Shown here in pieces: positions 45,910 to 57,639 of a stretch of DNA of 64,000 nt. Both the position numbers and the translations under genes were made by a program. The DNA comes from Hexactinellida sp. DTS-2022. Lineage: Eukaryota; Porifera; Hexactinellida. Under the pieces are notes generated by a model. The model did no database searches. It saw only the letters and a list, made by a program, of their open reading frames with translations, and was not told the DNA's origin. Position 1 is the stretch's first letter. Each line of letters opens with the position of its first letter. Location: assembly GCA_028753945.1 (NCBI GenBank), contig JAPNXP010000002.1, forward strand, positions 9,114,001 through 9,178,000, given 5' to 3'.

Positions 45910-47117
45910 GGTTCAGGTATACTGTAATGCACTTCTACCAAAAATATTTACCACATTTACTTGAAATTTTTACTGCGGATTTTATTCATCCTTCTATTTG
46001 CAAAAATGCAATAATATTTCAATGACAAGTAACTGGGAAAATTTTAGGTTTTCAAATTTTACTCTTTTGTGTAAGAGATTTTTTAGTAATCATGAACCTT
46101 ACAATAGTAAATTCTGTTTAAATGCGTTTACCTATATCCAGACCTGGGGCTGATTACTAGTGAGTGATTACGATTACGATTACGATTACATCCTTCAGAA
46201 AAAGCTTGATTATGATTACGATTACGATTACACGGAATGTTGTAATTGATTACAATCAATTACAATTGATTACAATTTCATTTTCTTTACGATGCAATAC
46301 GATCGTTCCGATTAAGCCCCGGAGTTCCATGCGCACGAAAAATATGGCCCGTGTGCATGGGAGTAGCCACCAAGAATTATTTGTAGGGACCAGATATATC
46401 TTTCGGGGTGCAATGAGATCAGTGAACCCTTAAACTATAACCTTATTTAAAGTTATTGTGGAAAATTTGGGGGGTCTGGTGCCATACCTGGGGCTGATTA
46501 CTAGTGGGTGATTACGATTGCGATTACGATTACATCCTTCAAAAAAAGCTTGATTATGATTACGATTACGATTACAGGAAAAGTTGTAATCGATTACAAT
46601 CGATTACGATTGTAATCGTAATCAGCCCCAAGCCTGCAGGCTATATCTTGTTTATACTTTATCGTCTGGGATTGTTCCAATTTTATTTATTTTTAATTTT
46701 CTTGAATATTACGTGATGTCAACTTTTTAATCGAAATTTTCATATCCAAAATCCGCAAAGCTCTGCAACAATTTCTAATTTAATAAATCGCAAACGATAC
46801 AGGATGTATCTAGACGAGATCTATCCGAAACCGTTGAGATTTCGATTCTACGTGCAAAACTGAAAAAGTTTCTTATCTACACAAATCTGAAAATGTTAGT
46901 TTTGAGATAGCGGGTTTTAAAAAAAAAATTTAAATCAATTATTCCTAGATTGAGGTGACCAAAGTGTGTTAAACTGGAGAAATAATAGGAATTCTTCTTA
47001 GAAATCTCTTGAGAGTACTTATTGGTATCAATACAATCCAAAAATGCAATAAAAGAGAGATAGACAATGATTTGGATTTTATCTAAATTTTCTAATTTTG
47101 TAGAGTATACCTGAACG
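45910..47117 (-). mobile_element. TTAA MITE family B, copy 2, with nested element
   Basis: Between TTAA 45906-45909 and 47118-47121; GGTTCAGGTATACTGTAATG ... GAGTATACCTGAACG. After removing the nested insert and one flank copy it is 699 bp, matching the other copies. Confidence 0.9.
46139..46640. mobile_element. GATTAC-array element nested in family B
   Basis: Both sides carry CTATATC (46132-46138, 46641-46647), which is single in the uninterrupted copy 5. The ends are CTGGGGCTGATTAC and GTAATCAGCCCC. The interior is largely GATTACGATTAC iterations, and the left segment recurs at about 46487 (CCTGGGGCTGATTACTAGTG), so it contains an internal duplication of about 345 bp. Confidence 0.75.
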
Positions 47118-47121
47118 TTAA

Positions 47122-47639
47122 CATTTTACTGTCTAAATTCTAGAATTGAGCCATAATTTACACGTATTTCAGCGGGTCTCACCTTTTCACTCCCGACCCA
47201 TTTTAAGGTTGAATTCCATGCAGTTACATTAATTAAAGAACAGTAGATATTTGTGAATAGATCAAAGTTCAAAAGAATTGCACATTTAGTAAATAAAGCA
47301 TGCCATTACCATCACCAAATATCATCGGATTTTTCTCTTTCATGTTAACTCACTCCTTTCAATTTGTTCGACCCGTTACATCCATTTCTCCAGTTCAAAT
47401 AAATTCATCCCATTCAAGTGCATTCCTCCCGAACAAGTCAATTTCTATCCGTCCCATTCTATTTAATTGCCCCTTTGAAGCTCAGTTGTCCCATTAATGC
47501 CTATCAATCCTGTTTTGGTTATTCAACGATAATACATTTTATATGCCTAACTTCAATAATTTTTGAGAAAATGAGATAATTAATAGTGAATCCATACTAG
47601 AATTCAAAATTCTAGCTATTTACTCTATTAGGCGCAAGT
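47122..47639. other. No gene recognised
   Basis: AT-rich. The 65-codon frame at 47300-47497 shows no motif. Confidence 0.35.
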
Positions 47640-48240
47640 TCTATTATAGTGCAAGTTTAACTCTACTACATAAGTACAAGGGATTATGCCACACAGAATT
47701 TTCGATATCGATTTGATTCTTTTTTTCTATAGATTTTCAAATAATCAATCGATTTTATCAGAATTTGGCATTATATATTAATTAACTCTATAACTTTGCA
47801 TTAAAGTTGAGAATCGACACGGCATAATCCCAAGAACAACTGACAAGGATCATTTTTGAGGGGTAATTTTTTCCTCTACTACTTATACTTTTTGAGATAC
47901 ACATAAGAATACAAAGGTCACTCTCAGAAAATCTTGCGGAATTTTGTTTAATAAAAAATAGCGGCGATTTTTACCTTTAGTGACGTCAAAAAGGTCAAAG
48001 AAATGTCCTAATCAAATTTTTCTTTCGGAATTGGATAGATAGTATATCAAAGTATAGTTGGGAGTACTTAAACAATAATCCATAATTTTTCATGATTTAC
48101 TAATAATTGAGTATCCTACCCCCTAATTTGCACAATTCCCCATTCTTTGACCTTCAGTGACGTCAAAAAGGTCAAAAAAATGTCCGAATTAAAATTTTCT
48201 TTCGGAATTAGATAGATAGTATATCAATGTATAGCTAGGC
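47640..48240. repeat. Family F copy 2 plus a partial third copy
   Basis: 47640-48060 is the inverse of 2290-3000 and lacks the nested family E element. The GTGACGTCAAAAAGGTCAAA/TTTCTTTCGGAATT end repeats once more at 48130-48240. Confidence 0.65.
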
Positions 48241-48401
48241 GTGCTAAAAACTATATTTTTGCGTTTGCAACATTAGTGATTAATTTGAGGACCTATCTCC
48301 TTAAGATTATACTTTACCTACACTAGGATTCTCAAATCTATGATATTGACGGATTTTTTTTTTGAAAAACTCCCCCGATTACCTCACAATAATCTCTAGC
48401 G

Positions 48402-49266
48402 CAGTGGTTCCCAACCTTTTCCAACAAATGTCACGATATTACCCCCTAACATATATTTTTGCTATAATTCCTCCCCAGCATTACAATGTACTATTTTGGT
48501 ATTGAAATACTGTTACTCAAGGCCGCATTAAGGGTCGTCTGGGCCCTGGTACTGTCCAAATTTCAGGGCCCCTATTTGTCTTATACTGTCTGGAGGCACG
48601 CTACGCGGGCCCCTAATGGGCCCTGGTGCTGCAGCACCCATAGCCCTTCCCCCCTTAATGCGGCCTTGCGGTTACTGAAAAACTAAGTGAAAATATAAAT
48701 AATACTGTTAATGAGAACAGTAAATATTATCAATACTAGGTATTTTTAATTACTCAGTGATTAATTCATTCAGTGAGACAAAGTAATCCAGAAAATTTCA
48801 TAATACGAGCCCTTCGATCTCGGTCACTTTCGACAGATCGGTGCTACACAATACAAGTTAACGGCCGCTACGCGGCCTTACTCCTCGAAAAACGATTGAT
48901 TACCTTATTAGTAATATTTGTCATAGTTATATACTTATAATACCGGTTGAAAGCCAACTTCTAGGTTTATCATGAATTTTCACTAATTTGTTTACCTATA
49001 GCTATTTGTGTAAATAACACCAACAAAACTCGTATTATAAATTTATAAACGCGAAATTCGTGTTCAGGATACTTGGAAGTTAGTTTCAATCAAAATTATA
49101 AATGCGGTTTCTTTTCCCCCATCATTTTATTACAATCCGGATTAACGCACAAACAAACACAACAATCGAGATTTAATAATATAGGTATCTAAGTAGGTAG
49201 AATTCCTCCCCGAGGATGGCCAAATTCCTCCCCAGGGAGGAATTCCTCCCAGGTTGGGAACCACTG
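48402..49266. mobile_element. hAT element, non-autonomous
   Basis: The ends are CAGTGGTTCCCAACC and GGTTGGGAACCACTG. Flanks CTCTAGCG (48394-48401) and CTCTTGCG (49267-49274) match at 7 of 8. Its ends and GGAGGAATTCCTCC-type interior relate it to 22692-22967. No transposase. Confidence 0.9.
48518..48668. mobile_element. 151-bp MITE nested in the hAT element
   Basis: The ends CAAGGCCGCATTAAGGG and CCTTAATGCGGCCTTG have flanks CTGTTACT and CGGTTACT (7 of 8). It is rich in GGGCCC. A chance frame runs through it. Confidence 0.85.
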
Positions 49267-49274
49267 CTCTTGCG

Positions 49275-49869
49275 AGTGGGTGACGCTTAACGGCCATCAC
49301 AAAGAATAGTAAGCTGCTCAATTGTAAAAGCATGTTACTCAAGATAAATAATCTTCGGTGGAGTGCCCCGATAAGCGAATCGCGCCCCGATACGCGGGGT
49401 TATTTTTAATGGGAAAAACCAAATTCCCAACCAACTGCCCCGATACAAGGGGTGCCCCGATACGCGCATGCCCCGATACGTGGGGTTCTACTGTTGCATG
49501 TTACAATAAAGCATTATATTTGGTGGTAGGTTGTTTGACAGTGCCTCCAATAGAAAGTACATGCTGACGGCACAGCTGTAACTCTTGAGTTTTCCACCCA
49601 CTTATTCATCACCATAAAGGTGATAAACCATTTCAGTAAGTTGTTTCGGTAGGTAATGACCGCTTACTGTGTTGGAAGTTACCTTTTATCAGACAATCTA
49701 GTTTAAGTATGCACATAATATGTGAATTGTCAGCATTTTTCTGCGAATGTTACGAGCTCACCCAAGCTTAACCAACACATTCGAATGTCGAATTGACAAA
49801 ATTGTAGAAACAGATTTTGTGACTGTGTCATCATCACCTCAAGGTGTTATGACCGATCAAATTATTGAA
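49275..49869. repeat. Tigger-type terminal fragments, otherwise empty
   Basis: GTGCCCCGATAAGCG, GCCCCGATACGCGGGGTT and ACGTGGGGTTCTACTGT at 49360-49495 are Tigger/pogo end motifs without a transposase. The remainder shows nothing. Confidence 0.5.
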
Positions 49870-50530
49870 TACAGTCAAAGCCCGCATAACGGGGCACTCG
49901 GAAAACGGGGCGCGTGGTCCAAGAATTGGTTCCGCCCCACAAAAATGACTCCCGCAAAACGGGGCGACATTCGCAAAACGGGGCGCATGACCAATCGTGA
50001 TTTTTTGCACATTATATATTGTTTCGTTCCCCTTAGTGTGTTTCTTCGATATCTTAGTTCCTCCCACATGGCCGACGCTCAGATGCCGCCCGTTAAAAAG
50101 GCCAAGAAAGAGCAGCTCACACTCGCGCAACGCCTGGAAATTCTCGCGAAACTCGATGCTGGCGCTTCGGAAAGAACACTTGCCAACGAATTCGCTGTTG
50201 GCAAAGGCAGCATCGGACGGATTAAGGCCAACCGGGACAATTTCGTCAATGCCGCGGACTCTGTGCCCACCAACACGCTGAAGAAGCGCAAGCAGGTCGA
50301 CCCGAAGCTACAGTACGAGGACATCGAGAAGGTTGTGGTGGAGTGCCTGAGGATGGCTAGAGACCGCGGACTGGTGGTGACCGGTCCCATGTTGCGCACT
50401 ATAGCGCTGGAGGAAGCCGAGAAAAAAGGAATCGCTGACTTCTCGGCTTCTGAGGGGTGGCTCAGCCGGGTGAAGCAGCGCTACGACATCGTCGGAAAGG
50501 CTCTGTGCGGAGAAGCAGCAGCAGTCGACC

Positions 50531-51754
50531 CAGTGCTGCCAAGTGAGTTCAGATAAATTCCTGGAGATTGACCATAAAATTTAAGGAGAAACAAAAGTTT
50601 TTACGGAGCATGCTAAAATTCCCTCTGCGACCCAATAGTTCTTAATTTGCTTTTTCAAATAATATAAACTAACTATTTTGTATGAATAATCATTTATAGA
50701 GGTAGATATATGGACGCTTTCGCACTTGTAAACAATAAGATAAACTCACTAATAGTATGTATCAAACTATCAAAGTAAGATTTAATTTAAGGTTCAGGTA
50801 TACTCTAGAGCACTTCTACCAAAAGTATTTACCCGAATGATAAAAAATTTTCACAGCGGTTTACTTCATCCTCAGGATGCCAAAAATACAATAATATTGG
50901 CAAATATAGTAAGAGAGGAAAAATGTTTTTTTTATTCTACCATTTTTGCGGAATAGATCAATCAGCAAAGATAAACAAGACCAAGAATATTATTGATAAA
51001 ATGTGTATAACTGGATGTAATATAACTTTTGAGAACAGGAATTGTGAATATCTACATTTTTCTGGATTTCAAATACTTTTATGTGATGTCGATTTTCAAA
51101 TGAAGATTTTCCTTATCCAAAATCCAAAAAACAGATGAACTATTCATATTAGGGTAAATCGCAGCACTGAAAAGTTGTATCTTGACGAGATCTCTCCGAA
51201 ACCGTTGAGTTTTTGATTCTAAGACCAAAATTGACAAAATGACTTCTTCCGCAATTCTGAAAATGTTAGTTTTGAGATTGCGGCTTTTGAAAAAAAAAAT
51301 TACAGCAATTATTCCTAAATTTAGGTGACCAAAGTGTGTCAAACTGGAAAAATAATAGGAATATTTCTTAGAAATCTCTTGAGAGTACTCATTGGTATCA
51401 ATACAATCCCAAAATGCAATCTAAGAGAAATAGACAATGATTTGGTTTTTATCTAAATATTCGAAATTTGTAGAGTATACCTAAACCTTAACTAATTTGT
51501 AATTGTGCAACTGTTTTGAATCAAGAGTATTCTGATATTGGAATAATTCATCACTATGATATTATTTAACATATTATACAACATAAATAATGATATTGTG
51601 GTTCACTAGTAAAACAAAAAGCAGTTATATGTTATACAAGAAGTCTTAAATATATTTCGCTAGAAATACGTAGAAATAAGTCTTCATACGTAGACACGTA
51701 GATAGGGGTATATTTACGTAGTCTACGTAAATTTACGGAGACTTGGCAGCACTG
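50531..51754. mobile_element. hAT MITE inside the Tigger gene
   Basis: The ends CAGTGCTGCCAAGT and ACTTGGCAGCACTG are perfect inverses. Perfect 8-bp duplications AGTCGACC lie at 50523-50530 and 51755-51762. Without the nested family B copy it is about 523 bp. The right part has ACGTAGA/TACGTAG iterations. Confidence 0.95.
50791..51487 (-). mobile_element. TTAA MITE family B, copy 3
   Basis: 697 bp between TTAA 50787-50790 and 51488-51491; GGTTCAGGTATACTCTAGAG ... GAGTATACCTAAACC. Nested in the hAT MITE, so it is the youngest of three layers. Confidence 0.93.
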
Positions 51755-52858
51755 AGTCGACCCCATCCTCGTGGCCGACTGGAAGACAGTGCGCCTCCCG
51801 GAGATTATCAAGGACTACAAGGAGTCCGATGTATTCAACTGCGATGAAACGGGACTGTTCTTCTTACAGTCTTCCACCCGCTCTCTGACTATGCCTGGAG
51901 ACGATGCCCACCGCGTAAAGCAGGACAAAAAGCGCCTCACCCTCCTGTTAACGGTTTCCTGGATGGGAGAGAAAGAGAAACCTCTGATGATCTGGAAGAG
52001 TGAGAACCCGCGTGCCCTGAAGGGGGCCGACAAGAGCATACTCCCGGTGACGTACCGCAGTCAAGGAAAGGCCTGGATGACCATCCCACTGTTCAAAGAG
52101 TCGATCAAACAGTTCGATTCTCACAAACACTCTCAGGGAAGAAAGGTGCTGCTGCTCATGGACAACGCGTCGGTGCACAGGATCGACGATGCTCAGATCA
52201 AGCGTTTGAAGGCCACACAGATCGCCTTTTTCCCAGCCAACACTACATCACAGCTCCAACCCATGGATGCTGGGATCATCCAGGCCTTCAAGTTGTACTA
52301 CAGGCAGAGCCTCCACTCCCACATCATGCACAAGGTGAAAGACGACATCACGTGCAATCCCCTGAAGGACGTCACCATCGCCTTGGCCATCGTGTGGGTC
52401 TTCCGTGCCTGGTACAAAGTGAACCCTAGTACTATCTCCAAGTGCTTCGCAAAGTGCGGCTTCAAAGGTACAGATGACACCGGAACGGCGGCTGTCACGG
52501 CCGATCTGTCCTCCCTGAACTCGCGGCCGGTGATACTGAGGAACTGGCTCTGAGCGCTGCCGAGATGGAAGACAACAACATATTCCCACCCATCGCGAAG
52601 GCAGAGGACTTGTTTATCGAAGCTTCTGACTCCTTCGATGCTGAGGCGCAGAGAATCGCAGGGCAGGGGCTCATGGTCAAGGCTGGTCTGGATGCGGAGG
52701 AGGACAAATCTGATGATGAGGCTCAGATCTCGACCCCCACTTCCAAAGCAGTCATGGAGGCAGTGAAAACAATCCAGCTGTACGCCATGGCCCGCGGGGA
52801 TGAGCAAGTCCTGTCCTCCCCGGTCGACCTGAACCACTTCGTGTCAATTTGGCCATAA

Positions 52859-53400
52859 AATTTGAAGAATGCAACGAAAAGCTTATACAACCCTACAAAT
52901 CACAGATCTGTTGCATGATATTCTGAGACGCGTGAGATTTTGAGACGCCTATGTGATACACTAAATACACCATGGATGTGCTATTACAAATTATACAGTG
53001 ATATTTTGAGAACGCTATAAAAGGAAATTTTTGGCTTATTTTTACTTTTTAATATGAATTTAAGAATAAGATAATTTTGAAACGCGTGAGATTTTGAGAC
53101 ATTGTATTACCAAACCATGGATGTGCTATTAGAAATTATACAGTGATATTTTGAGACGCTTGAGATTTTGAGACATTGTATTAGCAAACCATGGATGTGC
53201 TATTAGAATTTATACAGTGATATTTTGAGACACTACTATAAAATTAATCTTTGGCTTATTTTTAATTTTTATTATGAATTAAAGATTCTAACAATTTTGA
53301 GACGATAGTAAAGATAAACCAGATACATAGATGTGCTATTATATATTCTTTTGAGGCGCTGGTATATAACAATTTCTGAGTGATTACCTGTTTTGGACGG
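52859..53400. repeat. GAGACG tandem repeat family I
   Basis: About four irregular units of GTGAGATTTTGAGAC, CATGGATGTGCTATTA and ATACAGTGATATTTTGAGA. An inverted fragment of the same family closes the window at 63880-64000. Confidence 0.7.
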
Positions 53401-53629
53401 CACACTATATGTTATATTCTATCTGCAATAAGTATCCCTTTTAAATTAATTTAAATTACTGATAATTATAGCAACTTAAAAACGCCCAATTTCCAATGTA
53501 TATCTGATTTGACTAGTTTTCCTAATCTACTAATTTCCCAATTCACTATATGGTTATAATATTAACAATTGAAGAGACACAAAACAAAAACAACTATTAC
53601 AAACAAACAGATTAAACATACTAAATTAA

Positions 53630-54504
53630 GGTTCAGGTATACTCTAGAGCACTTCTACCAAAACTATTTACCCGAATTAATTAAATTTTTTACAGCGGTT
53701 TTACTTCATCTTCTAACCGGCAAAAATGCAATAATATTCGATCTGGGTAACTCAGTGAAAAATTTTTTTTCTAGAAAATCGTATTTTGCGGGACGTGTAG
53801 GTTTTTTCCTGCTAATGATTAGGAGTAGATTGTTGTTGCATTGCATTAAGAAACTTCTAAACTATCATATGAGTGCAAGAATTCTTTTAATCACTTATGA
53901 GTCAAATTTTTCATCAATAAATGTGGACATCACTTTTTTCATCATCAATAAATTAAATAAAAATAAAAATAAAAGTTACAAATGAAATCGCTGCACTCAT
54001 ATGATAGAACTAATTGAGATCTGTCCAAAACCGTTGAGATTTTGTTTCTAGGTGGTATATGAGTCATAATATGACTTCCGCAATGGCAATAATTGTGTTT
54101 GGAGATAGCGAGGTTTGAAAAAAAGTGTCCCCTATGGAAGTGGTTTAGGTAGAGGACACTAAAAAGTCTGTATCATTGAGAGTTTTCAATATTCTTCCAT
54201 AATATTTGAAATTAAGATGCGATATATGCTGTTCTATCCAAATATAAGATAAAACCTATATGTGGCAATGTCCCGAAATTATCAAGTTTCCATGGTATAC
54301 TGCAACCGGCAACCAACACCAGAACCCCAATATTTCTTTCAAAACTCGAAGTGAGTCAAACTGGAGAAATAATTGGAATTTTTCTTTGAATTTTCGTCAA
54401 AGTCCACATGGGTATCCACACAATCCGAAAATGCAATAAAAACGAGATTTACCATAGTATGGGGTTTATCGAAATTTTGGGATTTTGTAGAGTATACCTG
54501 AACC
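53630..54504 (-). mobile_element. TTAA MITE family B, copy 4 (diverged, 875 bp)
   Basis: Between TTAA 53626-53629 and 54505-54508; GGTTCAGGTATACTCTAGAG ... GTAGAGTATACCTGAACC. It is longer and more diverged internally than the other copies. Confidence 0.88.
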
Positions 54505-54579
54505 TTAATATAAATGAAACCTAATAATAAATACATAAACTAAATTAAAAAACACAACATTAAATAAATTATTATAATA

Positions 54580-54775
54580 CCCCCAACAAAACCCCCCTCC
54601 TTCGCCACAGCCTCCTCCTCCTGTCCTCCCTCCTCCTCCTCCTCCGGCTCATTCCCTCCCTCAGCAGTCCCCTCAGGGTAAGAATTTCCCCCTCCTTCCA
54701 AAAGGATATCTCCCGCCATTTTCTTTTCTCCCCTTCCCAATCCCTCCTCTCCCCTTCCCACTTTCTTAAATAGAA
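54580..54775. repeat. Polypyrimidine tract (CCT/CTCC-rich)
   Basis: Almost pure C/T on the plus strand (CCTCCTCCTCC, CCCTTCCC) for about 190 bp. The glutamate- and glycine-rich minus-strand frames there are a by-product. Confidence 0.8.
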
Positions 54776-54779
54776 GATT

Positions 54780-55490
54780 AATAAATATAATAGTAACATT
54801 TAAATTATGTAGCTTTGTTAGCTATTACTTATAGTTATTAAATGTTCACAGACAACCTACGAAATTCTAATACACAGTGTCAATTACTTCAATTGCCAGC
54901 ACTTAACTTATCTGATTACGATTAACAAAATAATACAAACAAAATATTTCTAACAAACTATGTTGTTACGAAATAAAACGATTTTTAAAAAATGTTTGAA
55001 CCTTTTTATTTCTCCTGAATTTATATAATATATAAATTAATTTCAGACGACTTATGGTTACTAGCCTACCAATATAATAGCTAAAAGAAATAATCACAAC
55101 GATTAACTTATTTCTAAACTATCAAAGTTAAACTTGGAGAATGTCTAGAAAGAGATATACATATATTTATAAGATCAGTAAAAGGTAAACTGTTTTTACA
55201 ATCAATTTTGATTGTATTAACCAATTATTATTTTTGGGGGCCTCCTCCTTTTCCCCACACAGCCGCCCTATCCTCTCCATTCATACAGAGGAAACCGCAT
55301 ATCTATATCCATTCAATCGGCCCCAATTTTTAAGTTAATTAGCCTTCGTTCGTATGTGTGTAACGACATAACAGAATGAGCATCGCATTGATGCGCCCTG
55401 ATAATGCGGTTCCCAGTGTACAAAAAAAAACTCTCAAAGGAAAATAGGTTACGGTACAGTAAATTACTCAAACTATGAAATTAAACACTA
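54780..55490. other. No gene recognised
   Basis: AT-rich, with GGGGGCCTCCTCCTTTTCCC near 55240; no coding motif. Confidence 0.35.
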
Positions 55491-55493
55491 TTA

Positions 55494-55725
55494 CAGTGAA
55501 CTCCAAGTCTGCTATAAATCGGCTTATCACAAAGTTCAATGGTCCGGACATCCTTATATTTGACTATACTATAATCAAATAAATTGATATATGTAATCTC
55601 TTTTTAACGAAGATATTTCTTACCCCATAAATTTCTGAATAATTAATTTTAATCAGCTTATAATAAATTCGGTGTATACAAATATTAAATCGATGTACGC
55701 AATTCGTTATAACGGGAGTTCACTG
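55494..55725. mobile_element. Tigger-like MITE with TA duplication
   Basis: TA at 55492-55493 and 55726-55727. The ends are CAGTGAACTCCAAGTC and GTTATAACGGGAGTTCACTG. It is related to 1332-1742 by the GTTATAACGGGAGTT end. Confidence 0.8.
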
Positions 55726-55899
55726 TACTTAATAATATACGATGTAACAAAGTTACATCGTGTATGGTGGACTTACTAAATAGAAACTAATTAATTACTT
55801 AGTATAAAGTATATTAGTAGATAATTAAAAATGTTAACTCACTTGATTCCACAGATAATTTACCTACATACATGTCGTCAGTCTTTTGCAACCTAGATC

Positions 55900-56065
55900 G
55901 TAGATAACAGCTCGTCTTTCGCCACTGGGGATGTGCCGTTGCAGGTCACGTTTCCATAATCTGGGCTCACCATGATTGGGATTGCGTGCCTGAATAACCT
56001 CGAGCAGAGGTCCCCACAAAGTTCGATGTACATTGCCTTTGAGCGCTTTCGATAGAGTGTTGTGA
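55900..56065 (-). other. Possible extra exon downstream of the OTU segment
   Basis: One minus-strand frame reads LSKALKGNVHRTLWGPLLEV then IQARNPNHGEPRLWKRDLQ and ERRAVIYDLG without stops for about 50 codons. Its frame differs from the OTU frame, and splice signals are weak. The amino-acid composition looks coding; family unknown. Confidence 0.35.
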
Positions 56066-56069
56066 GCTG

Positions 56070-56640
56070 TTATTCAATCGTTTGGACATCATCTGAAATA
56101 GTTCCATATGTCTTGTAATTCGTGATCAGCATTGATACAACAGGTTGATAGTGGTCGAAATAGTTTTGGATATAAAGGATGGCTGTAGGCTTATCTGTGG
56201 CTCTGTGTAAACTCCAACGCACCTCGCGAATTAATGAGTCTTTCGGTGTGTAGAAGTTATTGGCAATGTAGACATCGGCATCATGAATAGCAGAAGCAGC
56301 ATAAATTTCCACATCTGTTCCCCAAATGGATTCACGATTCATAAGTCTTTGTGTGCTAAGGTATTCACACGGTGTCGTTCGTTTGGTTTTAAAATACCAT
56401 CCTAGTTTCCTTGTTCCTTCACTGGCGATAAAGCGAGAGATGATGGAACGAAGATGTAGGTGGCTTTTTCACTCCCAGTAATTAATTTGGATATGCATCG
56501 AAATAGACAATTACCATCTCCTTCGATATGTTCCGCATCGCAAGGTTCAAAATCGCTAAGTAACTTCCCAACGCTATTAAGGGTAATCTGTATTGATATT
56601 CGGGCGTTCACGGTGAATCTCAGAATTGCATAATTTACTA
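56070..56640 (-). pseudogene. OTU-type cysteine protease segment, one-base frameshift
   Basis: The minus strand reads HIEGDGNCLFRCISKLITGS (the OTU Asp-Gly-Asn-Cys active-site box), then after a frame change SHLHLRSIISRFIAS, PCEYLSTQRLM, IWGTDVEIYAASAIHDADVY and YFDHYQPV, where the His-Tyr is the usual OTU histidine. It stops at 56070-56072. The shift lies in the AAAAA run at 56464-56468; six A would keep the frame. It is about 170 codons, normal for an OTU domain, which cleaves ubiquitin in studied members. It lies 2 kb downstream of, and on the same strand as, the spliced integrase gene and may be its C-terminal part. Confidence 0.75.
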
Positions 56641-57639
56641 CTAGGAATACTCTAGATGAGATAGAGATTGACTTCTATGATTTTTTTTTTCTTAATTTTC
56701 AATCAAGATGGTGTTTTTTAATAAAATAAGACGTCGACTTCCTTATATGGGCATGACATTTTTTCAAAAATTGTTGAATCTTTTTGAATTTTTGAACATA
56801 TTATTATGAGACTATTTCCTCTCAGTAATAATTTTTATTTTATTTATTTTTGCAGAAGAAACGATGCTAAAGGGCATTTTTTCAAAATAATCATAAAACG
56901 CAGTCGTGCACTAAACTATCGTTATAAAATGTTAGAAGAAAATTTTTTCAATTCTAGTTCAAGGGTCTGAGGATGCATCATGTGTTACCCCAGAGAAATT
57001 TTTTAACTTTCTGATTATTATTTTTGGTTTTATAAGCATTCTAAGGCTGCGGCCCACGAATTTTTCCGAATTTCAACATCAAAAGAGGTGATAAAATTCT
57101 ACACTGCCATATATTGTTCCCAAAATTAAAAATTTCGGAATCTACAGGTCAAAATATACAGGTTCACGTCAAAAAGTTCAGGAATATGTCAAAAATTAGG
57201 AAATTAGGGGCATAAAAGAATATGAAGGGTATGCAAGTACCCGGTGATCATATATTACTGTGGGAAATTGGACAGCAGAATAATTCTGTTATTCTTCATA
57301 AAAATGCGCCAGCTTCTTATCTATGCGTAGCATTTGTTTTCAACACTTTTACAATAATATATCATGAGTTATGACCAATTTATGACTATGGTTTTGTCTG
57401 TTTTGTCATATTTTCACACCTCAAGGCCCTCAAATATACAATAAAGTATTATATAAAACACCAATTTGGTAATACAAATATGGAAATAGCATTTGCGCAC
57501 AAAATGAGACGTTACACAACACGATCCAATCATTATTCGATAAGTTATGGACTTTTGGGCCACAGAAGGGGGCAAAAAATCTGACATTTCACACCTGTTG
57601 ATATTTCAGAAACGCTTTGAGATAAAATGATCATAGGCA
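56641..57639. other. No gene recognised
   Basis: AT-rich with no coding motif; possibly intronic if the OTU segment belongs to the upstream gene. Confidence 0.35.

Larger units (their letters stand above)
49872..52858 (+). pseudogene. Tigger/pogo transposase split by a hAT insertion
   Basis: The left terminal repeat CAGTCAAAGCCCGCATAACG lies after TA at 49870-49871. Coding starts MADAQMPPVKKAKKEQLTL at 50068 with a CENP-B-type helix-turn-helix (LAQRLEILAKLDAGASERTL) and continues to 50530. After the inserted element (50531-51754) and a duplicated AGTCGACC it resumes in frame at 51763 with ILVADWKTVRLPE and the DDE_1 domain: NCDETGLFF, LLMDNASVH and QPMDAGI hold the three acidic residues. A frame change near 52520 puts the acidic C-terminus (to 52858) in another frame. 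G/C-rich codons contrast with the flanks. No right terminal repeat was found. Confidence 0.93.

Noticed and set aside
53569..53985. 138-codon frame
   Set aside because: It runs from unique DNA into family B copy 4 and has no motif.
54540..54799. Glutamate/glycine-rich minus-strand frames
   Set aside because: They are translations of a polypyrimidine tract.
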